Positions 50,934 through 61,611 of a DNA stretch of 64,000 nt are shown here, one piece after another; position 1 is the first letter of the stretch; each line of letters starts with the position of its first letter. The notes beneath the pieces are model-generated. The model did no database searches. It saw only the letters and a list, made by a program, of their open reading frames with translations, and was not told the origin of the DNA. The translations under genes were made by a program, and so were the position numbers. The stretch lies in NCBI GenBank assembly GCA_965178125.1, contig OZ237744.1, forward strand, positions 744,001 through 808,000, given 5' to 3'. Origin of the DNA: Bilabrum cf. latius (taxonomy: Eukaryota; Bigyra: Bicosoecida; Bigyra; Bicosoecida).

Positions 50934-52037
50934 TCAAGTTCGCCGCTTCTTCGTAGGCTGTGCCTTGGATTTGCTTGCAGCTTTCCCCGCATCCTTTCCG
51001 GGAGTCTTTTTCCCTGAGGCCACAGAACTCTTGCTGCCCGCCTTCCCCGTGCCCTTGGCTTTTCTCTTGGTCTTGCTTGCCTTGCCGTCTTGCTTCCCCT
51101 CGACCTCGACCACATCGTCATCGCTGCCGCTGTCAGGATCGGCCAAACTGTCGCCACCGCTAATATCGGCCCTGCTTCGCTTGCCGCCAGCAGATTTGGC
51201 GGAAGAGGCTTTCCCGGAAGACTTCTTGGAGGCCTTGGGTGACCCCTTTCTCGACGCGGCGGCGCTGGATGATGATGATGATGATGATGAAGACAAAGAT
51301 GAAGACGAAGCCGCCCCGCCCGCCACTGCACTGCCCCTAGCAGCCGCTCGGGCAGCACCCCTGGCCTGCGCCTTCCTTGCTTTGGCACCCGCCCCAGCCG
51401 CGCTCTTCTCGAGGAGCTTCGCGTTGAGTCCCATCTGAATGGTCCTGTCTAGCTCCGCGGCGTGCTCCATGAGCCTGAAGAACTCGTCCGAGTACTCCCT
51501 CGTCGCTGGACCGGACGAGTCGGGCCCGCCGCCGATCTCGTCATACCGTCTAGCCACGAACCGCACTAGGTCGGCCAGCCTCTGCTGGAGCTGCCGCTGC
51601 TCGGTGGCGGCCAGCCTCTCCACGACGATCAGCCTGGGCAAGCGAGTGAAGAGCCGAAGCAGGTGCTCCACTCCGTATATCTCCGACCATGGGATGTCTG
51701 GCTCGGTCTCGAGCTGCTGGTTCAGAATCGTGTCTTCGATCTCGTCGAACTGCTGCCTCTCGAACCTGTATATGAGGTACACGGGCAGAGACCGGTCGAA
51801 GTAGAGCTTCACGCCCTCAGTGATCTCTCGGGCTGCGAGCAGTTCCGGCTTGTTCGCCTTCTCTCGGCGCTTGGTGGCGACGTACTCGTCCAGGATGCGT
51901 GCCACGGTCCACCCTCGCTGGCCCTTGGCGAAGTAGTCGGCAGGGAGACCGTCCTAGTCCGCTGCCGCTGACGACGCGGCCGAGGATTCAGAGGAGCTGC
52001 CGCTGCTGCTGCTCTTGGAGTTCTTGCTAGAAGAGGA

Positions 52038-52068
<31 letters not shown>

Positions 52069-52700
52069 CTGCGGAACGCAGCGCCGCCCGAAGCTGCGGG
52101 TCTGTCTTCGAGGTGGGTCAGTCCAGTGCTGCAGTACTTGAGCGCCGGCGATCCGTCCTTTGGAAGCCGGATGAGATACCGTCGCTTGGTGGTCCGCTCC
52201 CAGTCATCAACGAGAGCAACCTTGAGAACTGTTGGGAGATTTAAGCGGAACTGCACGTCGGGCTTTTCCATGACAATGCCCTCCCTCGCCAATTGGGCGC
52301 TTCTCATTGCCATGCCTTCTCTCTCTGCCAACTTCCCACCCTTCTATATTGCCTTCTCCAACTTTTTTTTCTACTCAGACGCGATCTATTCGGCTTTCTT
52401 CCTGGAAACAGGCTTCGATTTCCCCCCTTTCGCTCGTGAACCTGTAGCGTTTCGAAGTTGCTCCCTAACTCGCTCTTCAGCGTTCACGCTGACCGCTTTG
52501 GCCTCAGTTTCTGGGGTTATGTCCATCAATTGGGATTCATCGAGCCAGGTGTCCCATTTCTTGTTCCACCCTGGCCAATGGACGTGAAACCTGGTCTTGG
52601 AGGCATCCTTTTTGCTGATTTTCGTAATCTTAGCTTTATAAATCATTGTTCCAAAATAGCCCAGCAGCTCATCACCAACATTCCATGATTTCGGTGGCAT
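50934..52700 (-). CDS. MRG15/Eaf3-like chromatin protein (chromo barrel plus MRG domain)
   Basis: MRG15/Eaf3 is a subunit of NuA4-type acetyltransferase and Rpd3S-type deacetylase complexes; its chromo barrel binds methylated H3K36. Single exon, 588 residues, ATG at 52700-52698, TGA at 50936-50934. Chromo barrel at about residues 5-60: WNVGDELLGYFGTMIYKAKI and FHVHWPGWNKKWDTWLDES. A basic linker contains several in-frame TAGs (for example 52386-52388). The MRG domain starts near LKVALVDDWERTTKRR, is interrupted by a Ser-rich insertion and TAG 51954-51956, and continues with ARILDEYVATKRR, LIYRFERQQFDEI and YGVEHLLRLFTRLPRLI. The C-terminus is a Lys/Ser/Ala-rich tail not usual in the family. 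The start is upstream of the chromo barrel at the first ATG. Confidence 0.92.
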
Positions 52701-53091
52701 CTTAGCCAGAAGCACGCTCCAACTTGCCTGCTATGCTCGATCTATCGGGGCAACTGGATTGAATTGAATGTTCCGCTGTATTGCGCGGCGCCGCACAGTG
52801 GACACAAGAATCCAAGCGTGATGTCAAAAATCATTCCTGCTGCAGCTACACGCGGCAGCCATCGTGTTGAGCCGCCTCGGTATAACCTGGACCTTCCTTT
52901 ATGTCGAAAATTAAATTTGAGAAAGAATCTGTGCAGACGGCATAGCCAAGCCGGTCGCTTCTAGGAGCTTCCCTGGCCACAAGGTGCGTGTATCGATTGC
53001 TGTGGCCAGTCTCCGGCTGCCTCACCTACGTCTCGCTAAGAAGCGCAGCGTTGAGGGGCAAACGGTCGGCTTTCTAGTCCTTATTAGCTGA
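52701..53091. promoter_or_regulatory. Divergent intergenic region, MRG15 / SIN1-like
   Basis: This 391-bp interval between divergent start codons presumably contains both promoters. An upstream non-coding or coding exon of the SIN1-like gene could lie here, since its N-terminus is unresolved. I see no convincing TATA box, RNA gene or repeat. Confidence 0.35.
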
Positions 53092-54475
53092 ATGGAAGCT
53101 CATCGCTGCTGGCCGTGTGAACGTTTCGCTGCTTGGCATCGCTCCAGTTTTCTGTTTCGCTTTCTCTTGTCTTGCAGCTCGCGTTCTGAGGGGGCTTCTA
53201 GCGTACCAATGCCTGTAGGCCCAGTCGAAGTGCAAGAGGTTGTCGCACCAGAGCTTGCCATCGGCTCGCTCGGTCCCACTGGCCCAATCGGAGGTGCGAG
53301 CAGGGCTTCGACGAGCTCCGTGCTTGGGTTCAGAGTGGACTAGGTCATAAAGGCCGTGCTACGCGCTACGACAAATCCAAAACTAAGCGCCGTTCCCGGA
53401 TTCCCTCTTGGTCAAGACCACACTCAGTATAGCTTGCGATTGGCCGGAGACGATGGCGTAGAGGTGGACGAGGATTTTCCAGGTGAGATGGCAGCGACAT
53501 GAATAGGCAAGTCACGAGCAAACCCAGTAAAAGAATAGGGGTTCAGGCTTGCTCCCTGCCACTCTGGTGCACAAGTCCCGCCTGCCGCACTCTCTCGCAG
53601 AAATCGACTTTGACGTGCAGCTCACATCGGTTGGGGTGGAAAAGTTCATCCTCACAGAGGCCGGCAGCTCCGCTCCCGTCGTGCGGCTGAGCGTGCCCTC
53701 TGCGTCTCTCCAGCTCAGGATATGCGAGCTCGGCGCGGCGGACGAGCTACCGGTGTCCTGCATCGTCGCGCCCGTTGCAGCGCCGCAGCAGGCGGCAGGC
53801 GCGTCAAGCGGAGCAGGCCCAGGCCCAGCACCGGCCAGCTCTTCAGCCACAGAGGATGCCAGGCGCGGGAGCACCGGCAGGGCGACTGCATTGGTTCAGT
53901 TTCAGGTAAAGATGCGCAGCCCATAGTCCAGGTCAAGGGGCCTTGCAGGCATGGGGCCAGGGGGTGCAGGGGGTCAGTCGGCTCCCAGGGGACTGGCAGA
54001 GACGCCTGCCGTGGCCGTTACTTTTGGCGGGGCGCGGTCGCTTGCATACTAGCTAGCGCAATAGGGCGTGCCTGCTGGGTCGGAGTTCGCTGGGGCTGGT
54101 GAGGCTAGCAGGACTGGACTGGGCAGCGATGTCGGTGCTGGTGTTGGTGGTGTAGGTGTAGTGGCTGTGGGCGAGGCACCAGTGGCTCCTGTGGCAGCGG
54201 CAGCCGGTGGTGTGCAGCTAACCTCTCCTGGTGCGGGTAGCGCAGGGGCAGTCCTCGAAGGCAAGCGGGCAGAGAGCGCGGGGACGAGCTGGGGCTCATC
54301 GGAAGACGCCCCGGCGGAGAGCAAGGCTGGCGAGTCTAGGGAGAGCACCCAAAGCCACGCCATGCATGCGGGCAGCGTGGAGTCCCAGGAGGGAAACATC
54401 TTGGATGCCACAGTCGCGGACCCTTCTGCTGGTAATGGTAGTGGTGGGGGTGAAGGGCGAAAACCAGCAGTCTGA
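53092..54475 (+). CDS. SIN1/AVO1-like TORC2 subunit, CRIM domain only
   Basis: SIN1 is an essential TORC2 subunit; its CRIM domain recruits AGC-kinase substrates. Exons are 53092-53482 and 53601-54475, giving 421 residues. The CRIM signature is split by the intron: YSLRLAGDDGVEVDEDFP joined to EIDFDVQLTSVGVEKFIL, corresponding to the SIN1 AEDDGEVDTDFPPLD region. In-frame TAGs at 53341, 53924, 54050 and 54062 are read as Gln, for example FRVD-Q-VIKAVLRA. The C-terminal half is Gly/Ala/Ser-rich and disordered. No Ras-binding or PH domain follows, unlike animal and fungal SIN1. TGA at 54473-54475. The start is uncertain: a strong polypyrimidine acceptor (CTTGTCTTGCAG, ending near 53178) suggests a further small intron just after the chosen ATG, or an upstream exon. 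Confidence 0.72.
53483..53600 (+). other. Intron of the SIN1-like gene
   Basis: Donor GTGAGA at 53483 and acceptor CTCTCGCAG ending at 53600; 118 bp. It splits a Glu codon (G plus AA) in the middle of the CRIM signature. Both flanks match the CRIM domain only after removal. Confidence 0.82.
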
Positions 54476-54520
54476 CGACTTGAGCTGTTGACCGCTTTGT
54501 TGCTTGTTTGCTTGTCCTGT

Positions 54521-54572
54521 ATGTTTGACGCATTTAGTGTGCTGTCATGTTTGACGCGTTTAGTGTGCTGTC
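54521..54572. repeat. 26-bp tandem duplication in the SIN1 / RPUSD 3' spacer
   Basis: Two head-to-tail copies of a 26-bp unit starting ATGTTTGACGC, at 54521-54546 and 54547-54572, with one mismatch. They lie between the convergent stop codons at 54475 and 54666. Confidence 0.9.
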
Positions 54573-54665
54573 ACAGGATACGGGTATGGAATATTGTGCT
54601 AACCCTACAACATCCTGATCACTAATGCACCGCCGCGCAGGAAGGCGGGTACACGCTAGTCGTCC

Positions 54666-56510
54666 TCATCCTTGTGCTCGAGAGCCCACATCACGCACAG
54701 ATGCTGGCTCGTTGGCCAGCTTGACCAAGTCCGTGAAGGGGTCCGGAGCACAAAAGGTGAGCGGCCGGCACGGAAGGCATGCAATGACCGTCTCGGCGTG
54801 CACCTTGGGGTCCAGCTTGAGGTGCTCGCACACCCGCAATGCCGCCTCTCGGTCCTCGCTACCAGCAGCAGGGGCGGGGGCAGGGGCAGCAGCGGGTCCG
54901 CGGTCGACTGACCTGAGATCTGGCATGGCGTCAGCGTCCACCGCAGTGGAGGCACGAGCGCTGCTTGTTCCAGCACCGGCTGCTGCAGCTCCGCTGCCAC
55001 TTTCTGATTCCGATTGCACCCTGCGGCGCTTTGGGGCCGCCGCGCTCTCCGCCGAAGCACCGTTGCTTGCTGCAGACACATCGCTGGCAACCGGATCAGT
55101 GCTAGCCCCGGACGTGCCACCGACGTTTGCGAAAGGACGAGAGCTGCTGATGACCTCGCTGCTTCGTTTCGAACCTACCAAGCCGTCTTGCTCCGCCATG
55201 GCGTTGGTGGCTGCAAGCACTATCTTCCGGAAGGTCTTGCGCCGCAGCGCCCGAACGTCCCCGCAGGGAAGGTGCAGCACATACGCGTGCAGAGCCATGC
55301 GTGGGGAGCTGCCCGTCGCGCCGTACACCCCATCCCCGCATATCGGCATGCCCATTGCAGCCATGTGGACCCGGAGCTGGTGCCTCCTGCCGCTCCTAGG
55401 GAACAAGAGCACGCGGCCCACCGCCCGGCCCCTCATCCGTCCCGTGTGTGTCAGCACGCCTAGCGTTTGCGCAGGTCTGCCCTCCCGACCGGGGGCGCTG
55501 TTGCCCCAGCACATGCGAAAATCGTCTGGAGCCACGCTTGCCACCGGCAGCTGAATGTGGAAGCAGCATGGAGGGGAGGGAGGGGCACCTGCTTGCGGGG
55601 AGCCCGGGTCATCGCCACTCGCTGCAACCGCTGATGGTGCCGAGATAGCTGCCACTGCCGATGGCGGCACGGCAGACGACCTTGCATGGGCCGATCGGTA
55701 CCACTTGGTGAAGTCCGATGGCACCCAAGTCTCGCAACCTCCCGCCGCTGGTGCCTGGCTGCTCGCGGCCGAGCCCGGGGAGCACTCCTGCAATGGCGCT
55801 TCTTCGCTAGAGATCGCCATGGACAACGATGGAAGAACGGGCGAGCTTCGTTCTTTTCTAGAGTCGCTGGCGGCACTGGTGCTACTGGCGGCGGCTGGCT
55901 TGATGCTGGTCGCCTCAGCAACGTGCTCACTGCGTAGCAGGGTCCCGATCTCGTCTGGCCAGTCGGCTCGAAGCTGGGAAACGATGGTGTCAAAGGGTAG
56001 AATGCTTACTGAAGCTGGTTGAAGCAAGTGCTCACGGCCCAAGCGTGCGGCTGCTTCCAAGCTAGCGCTACTTGATGCTATGCTGCTTGGCTTGGAAACG
56101 GTATCAGGGCGCACTGCTGCCATCTTCTACCCTTGCTCTAGAGTTTCTCGCCCATACACTGCAGGTAGTGAAGATTCTCTCAAGCTGGGGTAGAACTTGC
56201 CGCTGTCCGGCAGCTCTACTAGTGCGACATATGCCTTCTTTGACAATCGTTCCTGAAACAAGCTCGTAAGGACGGCTGCCGACTGTTTTTGCGTCGCAGT
56301 CACCAGAACTCCAGATGTAGCATAGTCTAGCTGATGTACAGTCTTGATTGCTGCATCGGTCAAGCCGTGCTTGGTCTTCAGCCTCGAGGATACCGTATCT
56401 TCGAACTCTCCGCCCATTCGAAGGAATGCTGGCTTCGACACAGCCAAGAGCTTAGGGTCGCGATATAGCAATGGCATATCACCTGGCTTTATTTCATCAG
56501 ATTCGACCAT
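54666..56510 (-). CDS. RluA-family RNA pseudouridine synthase, RPUSD1-like
   Basis: Isomerises uridine to pseudouridine in RNA. Single exon, 614 residues, ATG at 56510-56508, TGA at 54668-54666. The catalytic motif is VHQLDYATSGVLV with the essential Asp; His-Gln-Leu-Asp, rather than the common HRLD, is typical of RPUSD1. The fold continues with RLSKKAYVALVELP and, after an Ala/Ser-rich insertion of roughly 170 residues, with RGRAVGRVLLFPRSGRRHQL and VHMAAMGMPICGDGVYG. One in-frame TAG at 56129-56127 is read as Gln. The last 200 residues are Ala/Ser/Pro-rich and end in a mixed tail outside the family core. The chosen ATG precedes the conserved core by a short leader; an upstream splice acceptor is possible. 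No S4 domain is seen. Confidence 0.87.
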
Positions 56511-56630
56511 CGGCAGCGAGCTGGCAAATGGGAAATGCTGTTGTTGCTGTGGTGCGAAGCACACTCCGAATCCGTGTCTTAATGATATCTATACAGCACA
56601 CAGCACACACATGCAACAAGTAAAGCCATC
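56511..56630 (-). promoter_or_regulatory. Spacer between the His-rich gene and the downstream RPUSD1-like gene
   Basis: These 120 bp separate two genes on the same strand. They must contain the end of the upstream gene's 3' UTR and the RPUSD1-like promoter. I see no clear core promoter motif. Confidence 0.35.
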
Positions 56631-59395
56631 TCAAAGCATGGCTGGCGCCCCAGAGTGCACCACCGAGCTGGGTGCGCCAGCGCCCTGCGACTGCGAGGGC
56701 ATGGGCACGGCTCCGATGGTGGCTCCGTATGGGGTGGGGTTGAGCCTCTGCTGCTCACTGTTGCCCCCGCTGCTGACCGCAGATGAATGCGCCTGCATCT
56801 CGATCATGCCCCCCGAGGAGGCACCCCCCACCTGGGAGTACCCCTGGGCACTTGGGCTCCCTGCGAACAGGCGCTGGTACCACGTCGCGCGGTGTGCGTC
56901 CGCTGCGGAAGTGTCGCGCTGCACAGCTGCTGCTGCTGTGCCGTCGCTGGGTCGAGCGGAGCCGCTTCCACCGCTGCTTCCAGCGCTACTGGGCGGGGCA
57001 GGGGGCGCGGGCGGTGCTTGTGCCGCTGGCTGCACCTGCACCTGCCCCTGCTCCTGCTGCTGGGGTTGTGCCCCCGGTGCGGGGGTCTTCATGATGTCGT
57101 GCTCTGCCAGCGACCGCCCCACGTGCGCTGCCACCGAGTGCAGAGCCAGGCCCAGCCCGTTGATGATGAAAACGACCATGATGCCGAAGTAGGGCAGCCC
57201 GGCCCTGCACATCTGCTCCATGTTGTCGAGCTTCTCAGCGCGCTCCTCCGGCGACATCGGGTGGCTCCAATCCTCCTCATCCTCGTCTTCGTCCTCGTCT
57301 CCGTGGTGGGGGCTCCAGTGGTGCCAGTTGTGCTCGTCTTCCTCCCTTTGCTGTTGATGCCTCTCGCTCTCGTCCATGTGGCCGCCTTCGGAACCTTCGC
57401 CTGCGCCAGCATCCGCACTGCCAGGCATGCCGGCGCCGTGCTGCGCCACCTGCCGCTCCTCCACCTCGGCATACTCGGGACCATCCTGTGGTCCCGCCTG
57501 CAGGGCCCTGCCGCCCATGGCCGCCTTGCGGAAAGAGGCAGGGGCCTGCCCCGCCCCGTCTTTGGAGCCGAAGCCACGCATGCGGCCGAGGCGAGTCATG
57601 GCGGCCTTGCGACCATCGTGACCCGGGATGACGTGGTGCGGGTCATGTGGCCGGTGGATCTCCGCCACATGCTCGCGATTCTCGTCGGCTGTGTCTGCTT
57701 CGGGCTGGCCGTCCAGCTGGAAGGGCAGCGTGGTCACCGGCTCGGTCACAGGCTCGGTCGGCATGTGCATGGGCTCGCCAAAGTCAGCCACGGGGGCCTC
57801 CCCATGCTCCCCACCGTGCACGTGGTGGTCGAAGGCCACCCACACGGCCCGGATGGCACCCTTCACTGCCCTCACGAACTTGTGCCCGCGGTGCGAGTCG
57901 TCCTCGCCCTCGCCCTCGCCCCTCTTGTGCTCATGCACGTGCTCGTGGTGCTCCTGCGCCCGACGGCGGTGTCCTCCCAGGCGGTGGTGGGGATGGTGCG
58001 GGTGGTGCGGATGCGGATGCGGATGCATGCGATGCCCGTGTGGGTGCGGGTGTGGGTGCGGCGCGCCCATGCCGACCATGGCCAGCAGACGGCCGATGCG
58101 AGACATGCGGCGGCTGGCCTCAGGGTGTGGGTGAGGCTGGGGGTGGGGGTGCATGGCACCGGGAGCAGAATCTCCCCTGGGTGCTCCAGGCTCGGGCACT
58201 CCCTACCCTTCGTCCTCCGGGAAGGCCAGGACAGGGCCCTGGGTGTCGTGCTCGAAATGGTCCAGCGGCTGCGGGCCGTACTCGTACTCCGCACCCGAGG
58301 TCATGTTGGCGGCCTCCTCGAATCCGTCGATCATGTTAACGAGGCACTCCTCGTGGCACGCACACTCGGCGATCGGGATCCCAATGAGCAGAACGCCCAC
58401 CATGGTGATGGCTGCCACGACGGCGCAGCAAATGTTGAGGCAGTTGAACCAGCCCAGGTGCTTGGAGCTGTGGTTGTTCACGGCCTTGTAGCCCTGCGAG
58501 AGGCAAAGAAAGAGAAGTAAAGGAGAAATGTACAGTGTGATTCACAGGAATGGCAATGTAGAGATGAGATGGTGGAGCGACAGCTCTGTGCCACGTAGTG
58601 ATCGCCAAGCCAACAGGTCAACACTCAAGCAGAGGGCCTGCACCCTAGCACGCGCCACCAGCTGTTTTGCTGCCGTAAGACAGACTCGTTGCGTCAAGAT
58701 ATGCCCCAGGGCAGCGCAGACAGTTCACAGGTGTTGTTAATCAGGCTAACTCATGCAGGCAGCGACACTCCATGACCTCCGCGCATCTCCCGGACACATC
58801 TCCGGACGCAGCTCGTCGGTCAACCGCCGATCCGTTGCGCTGTATGCAGTCTTTACGATCGCCACGCAATCTTAACCAGCAGCCAAAAGGATATAAGTTA
58901 TGCTAAATAATCACAAACGCGAAAGTCGAGCCTCAAAGCCCCGCGAATATCAGCAGAGCGCCTGACGGAAAAACTCGAAACGCCGCACGAGCCCTCTCGG
59001 TCGCCCATGGCGCGACTCCTACAGCGCCATCAGCCGACTATATCAGCATAACACATACTTATTATCATTTAATAAAGCATAGGGGCGCAGTTGCTGCCGC
59101 ATCTTGAGTCAACGTGCTTGAATGCGCCTCCAGCAGTCAGAAAGAAACCGGTCTCGGTTGCATTGCGCCGCGATGCCCAACTTAGACCGCACTGCTACGA
59201 CATAAGCCACCTCACCATGCACGGGACGATAAATGCCAGCAAAGCGGTGATGAAGCTGCCTCCACCGCTGCCCAGGTGGAAGAAGAGTCCGAGCCCGCAG
59301 GCCGCACACAGCAAGCACGACAACGTTCGAATCCAGCCCTTTAACCTCTCCCCGTGGGCAGCATCCTTGCGCCAATCGTAAGTAACTTGCTGCAT
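56631..59395 (-). CDS. Histidine/proline-rich multi-spanning membrane protein
   Basis: Unrecognised. Exons are 59395-59216 (60 codons) and 58493-56631, giving 680 residues and ending in TGA. Membrane segments by composition: LSCLLCAACGLGLFFHLG and SFITALLAFIVPCM in exon 1, CLNICCAVVAAITMVGVLLI at the start of exon 2, and YFGIMVVFIINGLGLALHSV later. Between the third and fourth lies a large hydrophilic region with runs of alternating His-Pro and clustered His, then acidic runs (DEDEDEDEED). The C-terminus is Gln/Pro/Ala/Ser-rich. TAG 58205-58203 is read as Gln. His-rich loops occur in zinc and other metal transporters, but no transporter family motif is present, so function is open. Exon 2 is firm. 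Exon 1 is an inference from a GTGAGG donor, matching phase and hydrophobic continuity. A read-through alternative ends at TAA 59069. Confidence 0.6.
58494..59215 (-). other. Putative 722-bp intron of the His-rich membrane protein gene
   Basis: Donor GTGAGG at 59215 and acceptor CCTCTCGCAG ending at 58494, phase 0. It is longer than the other introns here. The interior has no recognisable gene on either strand. The acceptor is strong; the donor is chosen because it joins two hydrophobic segments in frame. Confidence 0.5.
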
Positions 59396-59489
59396 ATGTA
59401 AGTTAAGCTGGGAACAGTAAGCACCAACAGTGGGTGGCACCTAAAAATGGAGGATGTGTTGCTGCAACTTCCTGGCAAAGTCTCGCTCG

Positions 59490-59495
59490 TATATA
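59490..59495 (+). promoter_or_regulatory. TATA box upstream of the GH88-like gene
   Basis: TATATA lies 37 bp before the ATG at 59527, inside the 131-bp divergent spacer shared with the His-rich membrane protein gene. The short distance implies a very short 5' UTR. Confidence 0.5.
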
Positions 59496-59526
59496 CACGC
59501 AACGTTCAATAAATCAGATTGCAACG

Positions 59527-60723
59527 ATGCCAACTGCAATCACATTCAACATGCTTTCCCTCGCCATTGGAGCGCTTCTTGCGGTCAAAGCTGCTGCCAC
59601 GGACGGTCCATATGGAAGTATTATTGATCTGGCGCGCATCCAAGCAGCGGCTACGATAAAGTAGATTCCGTTGGCCGATGAATACCCAAACACTGGGGAC
59701 TGCAAAGCCCCGTCAAACTCTTCGTGCACCTGGACCACCGACCATGCGGGTAGCTGGACGTGCGGATTCTATCCGAGCCTTCTGTGGAAGCTTGCGAACG
59801 AATCCCGCTTCGAAGGTGACGAGCAAGGCTTCCAGAAGTGGAGCGCGGAGGCTCTCCGCCGGACGATGCCCATTTCTAGCCAGCAGCACAACACCGGTAC
59901 ACATGACGTTGGCTTTATGGCGTACTATACTTTTGGCCATGGGTATGAGCTTACTGCAAACGAGAGCTTGAAAGAGATTGCTATCACTACTGCGCACAGC
60001 TTGGCGACGAGGTTCTCACCGGTCGTTGGCTGCATCCGTTCGTGGAACGGACCTCACTTCAGGGTCATTATTGACAACATGATGAATCTCGAGCTGCTGT
60101 TCTGGGCGGCGAGCGCGAGCAACAACGAGACCCTCCGCGCGATGGCAGTGTCCCACGCCACTCGCATGGCCACGTGCGGCATGATCCGCGAGGACGGCTG
60201 CTCTTATCACCTCGTTGACTTCAACGAAACTTCAGGTGCGGTGATTTCGCGGTCCTCCTTGCCCCAGGGGTACAGCAGCGACAGCATCTGGTCGAGGGGA
60301 CAGGCCTGGGCCGTGTACGGCTACGTGATCGCATACCGGTACACCGGAGACCCCGTGTTCCTCAGGATGGCGGAGCAAGCCGCCTCCTGTTTCCTCAACC
60401 AGCTCAAGTCCTGCTGCAGCGACAACGTCCCGCTGTTCGACTTCGCGTACCCAGGGCGACAGAGGGACACGTCAGCCGGAGCCATCGTCGCCTCTGGCCT
60501 GGTAGAGCTGGCGTGGCAGACGGGAAACCCAAGCTACCGGGCAGCAGCAAAGGACATCTTGGACGGGTTGACGAGCCCTGCATACCTAGGAGTGGCTGGC
60601 CAGACCGACACGATGCTGCTGCACAGCGTGGGCGCTTGGCCCGATGGGGAGTGGGACTTGCCCGAGTCATACGCTGACTACTACTTGCTCGAGGCTGTGA
60701 TCAAGTACAGGAGGAGCCAGTGA
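59527..60723 (+). CDS. Secreted GH88/GH105-type unsaturated glucuronyl hydrolase
   Basis: Family enzymes hydrate and cleave unsaturated uronic acids from the ends of oligosaccharides made by polysaccharide lyases (glycosaminoglycans, ulvan, pectin). Single exon, 398 residues, TGA at 60721-60723. Residues 1-24 (MPTAITFNMLSLAIGALLAV...) form a typical signal peptide. The (alpha/alpha)6-barrel markers are present: HDVGFMAYYTFGHG with one catalytic Asp, IIDNMMNLELLFWAA with the second, WSRGQAWAVYGYVIAYRYTG, DTSAGAIVASGLVELAW and ADYYLLEAVI. Length is normal for the family. TAG 59662-59664 (codon 46) is read as Gln, so the gene already uses the host code. Such genes are mostly bacterial and fungal, so it may be an old transfer. 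Substrate cannot be told from sequence. Confidence 0.88.
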
Positions 60724-60927
60724 AAGAGAAAGGTGTGAGGTGCGTGGTTTGAAGCGCCCGTTAGTCCGACTCGGGTGATTGTGTCGCTGCGCGCAACGAA
60801 CGGGCTAGCTTCGAGACACTGGATGTCTGTTGCTGGATGGGGCGAACTGCATCGCAGGCTGCAAATCAACATTCGAGTGCGACATGTATGCGGTTACGGG
60901 TATCAATCAGGCAATCCCACGTCATGA
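60724..60927. other. Convergent 3' spacer, GH88 / RER1
   Basis: These 204 bp separate the facing stop codons. Nothing further is recognisable. Confidence 0.4.
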
Positions 60928-61611
60928 TCACTGCTTTGTTCGCCTCTTTGGCAGCGAGCCCTGCTGTCCACCGTTGCTGCTGCTCTCCGACCCCCCACCG
61001 GCACCCGGCCCCCCGACTCCAGAACCCACACCGCCCATGGGTCCCAGTGGCTTCGTAACAGACGCGCCAGTGAATAACTTTCCTTCGCTAATGGGCTCCT
61101 TGACGTCGTAGTGCTTCTTCTTGGTTATGCTAAACGGCACGTAGCCGTACTTGACCATGTGCTGCACCCTGGTCTTGCAGGAAAACGCAAGCAAGACCAA
61201 GAAGTACAGTACTAAAATGGGCCAAAAGACTGGAATGTCAAAGGCGGGAATAAGTGTGAGCCCCATCCCAACTAGCACGGCCCTGCAAGCAAAGAACCAG
61301 AACGAAAACTCATCTAGCTTCCGCAAGAACACCGATGCCCCACCCAACTTCTCATCCGAACTGACTGGTAATATTGGTCCGCCGGTCGTAGGATCCTCTT
61401 TTGGGGAAGTGAAGTATATAGCAAGCTATACAAAGTAAATGGCCACTCCGTATGTCACCAGGAAGAATCTCTGGAGCAGGTAGATCCTAAGGCCAAACAG
61501 CGACGCAAACAGGACGAATCCTAGCCATCGATAGAGCACGTGGGGGGTCGATGCATTCAGCAATGTCTAAAATGTCCTGCGATTCGGAGATGAGATGCGT
61601 TCAACCGTCAT
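60928..61611 (-). CDS. RER1: RER1, Golgi-to-ER retrieval receptor
   Basis: RER1 is a four-TM protein of the cis-Golgi that returns membrane proteins and unassembled subunits to the ER in COPI vesicles. Single exon, 227 residues, ATG at 61611-61609, TGA at 60930-60928. Conserved features run in order: RRTF-Q-TLLNASTPHVLYRW, LRIYLLQRFFLVTYGVAIYF, the FTSPKEDP loop, LDEFSFWFFACRAV, FDIPVFWPILVLYFLVLL and VQHMVKYGYVPFSITKKKHY. TAG 61569-61567 (codon 15) stands where human RER1 has the Gln of its YQSWLDKSTP segment. TAG 61428-61426 encodes a second Gln in FV-Q-LAIYF. The C-terminal tail is longer than usual and Gly/Ser-rich. The gene is divergent from IPI1. Confidence 0.95.

Noticed and set aside
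56787-58520. A 577-codon plus-strand open frame
   Set aside because: It is the antisense shadow of the His-rich membrane protein. Its composition is explained by reverse complements of His, Pro and Asp/Glu codons, and no domain is recognisable.
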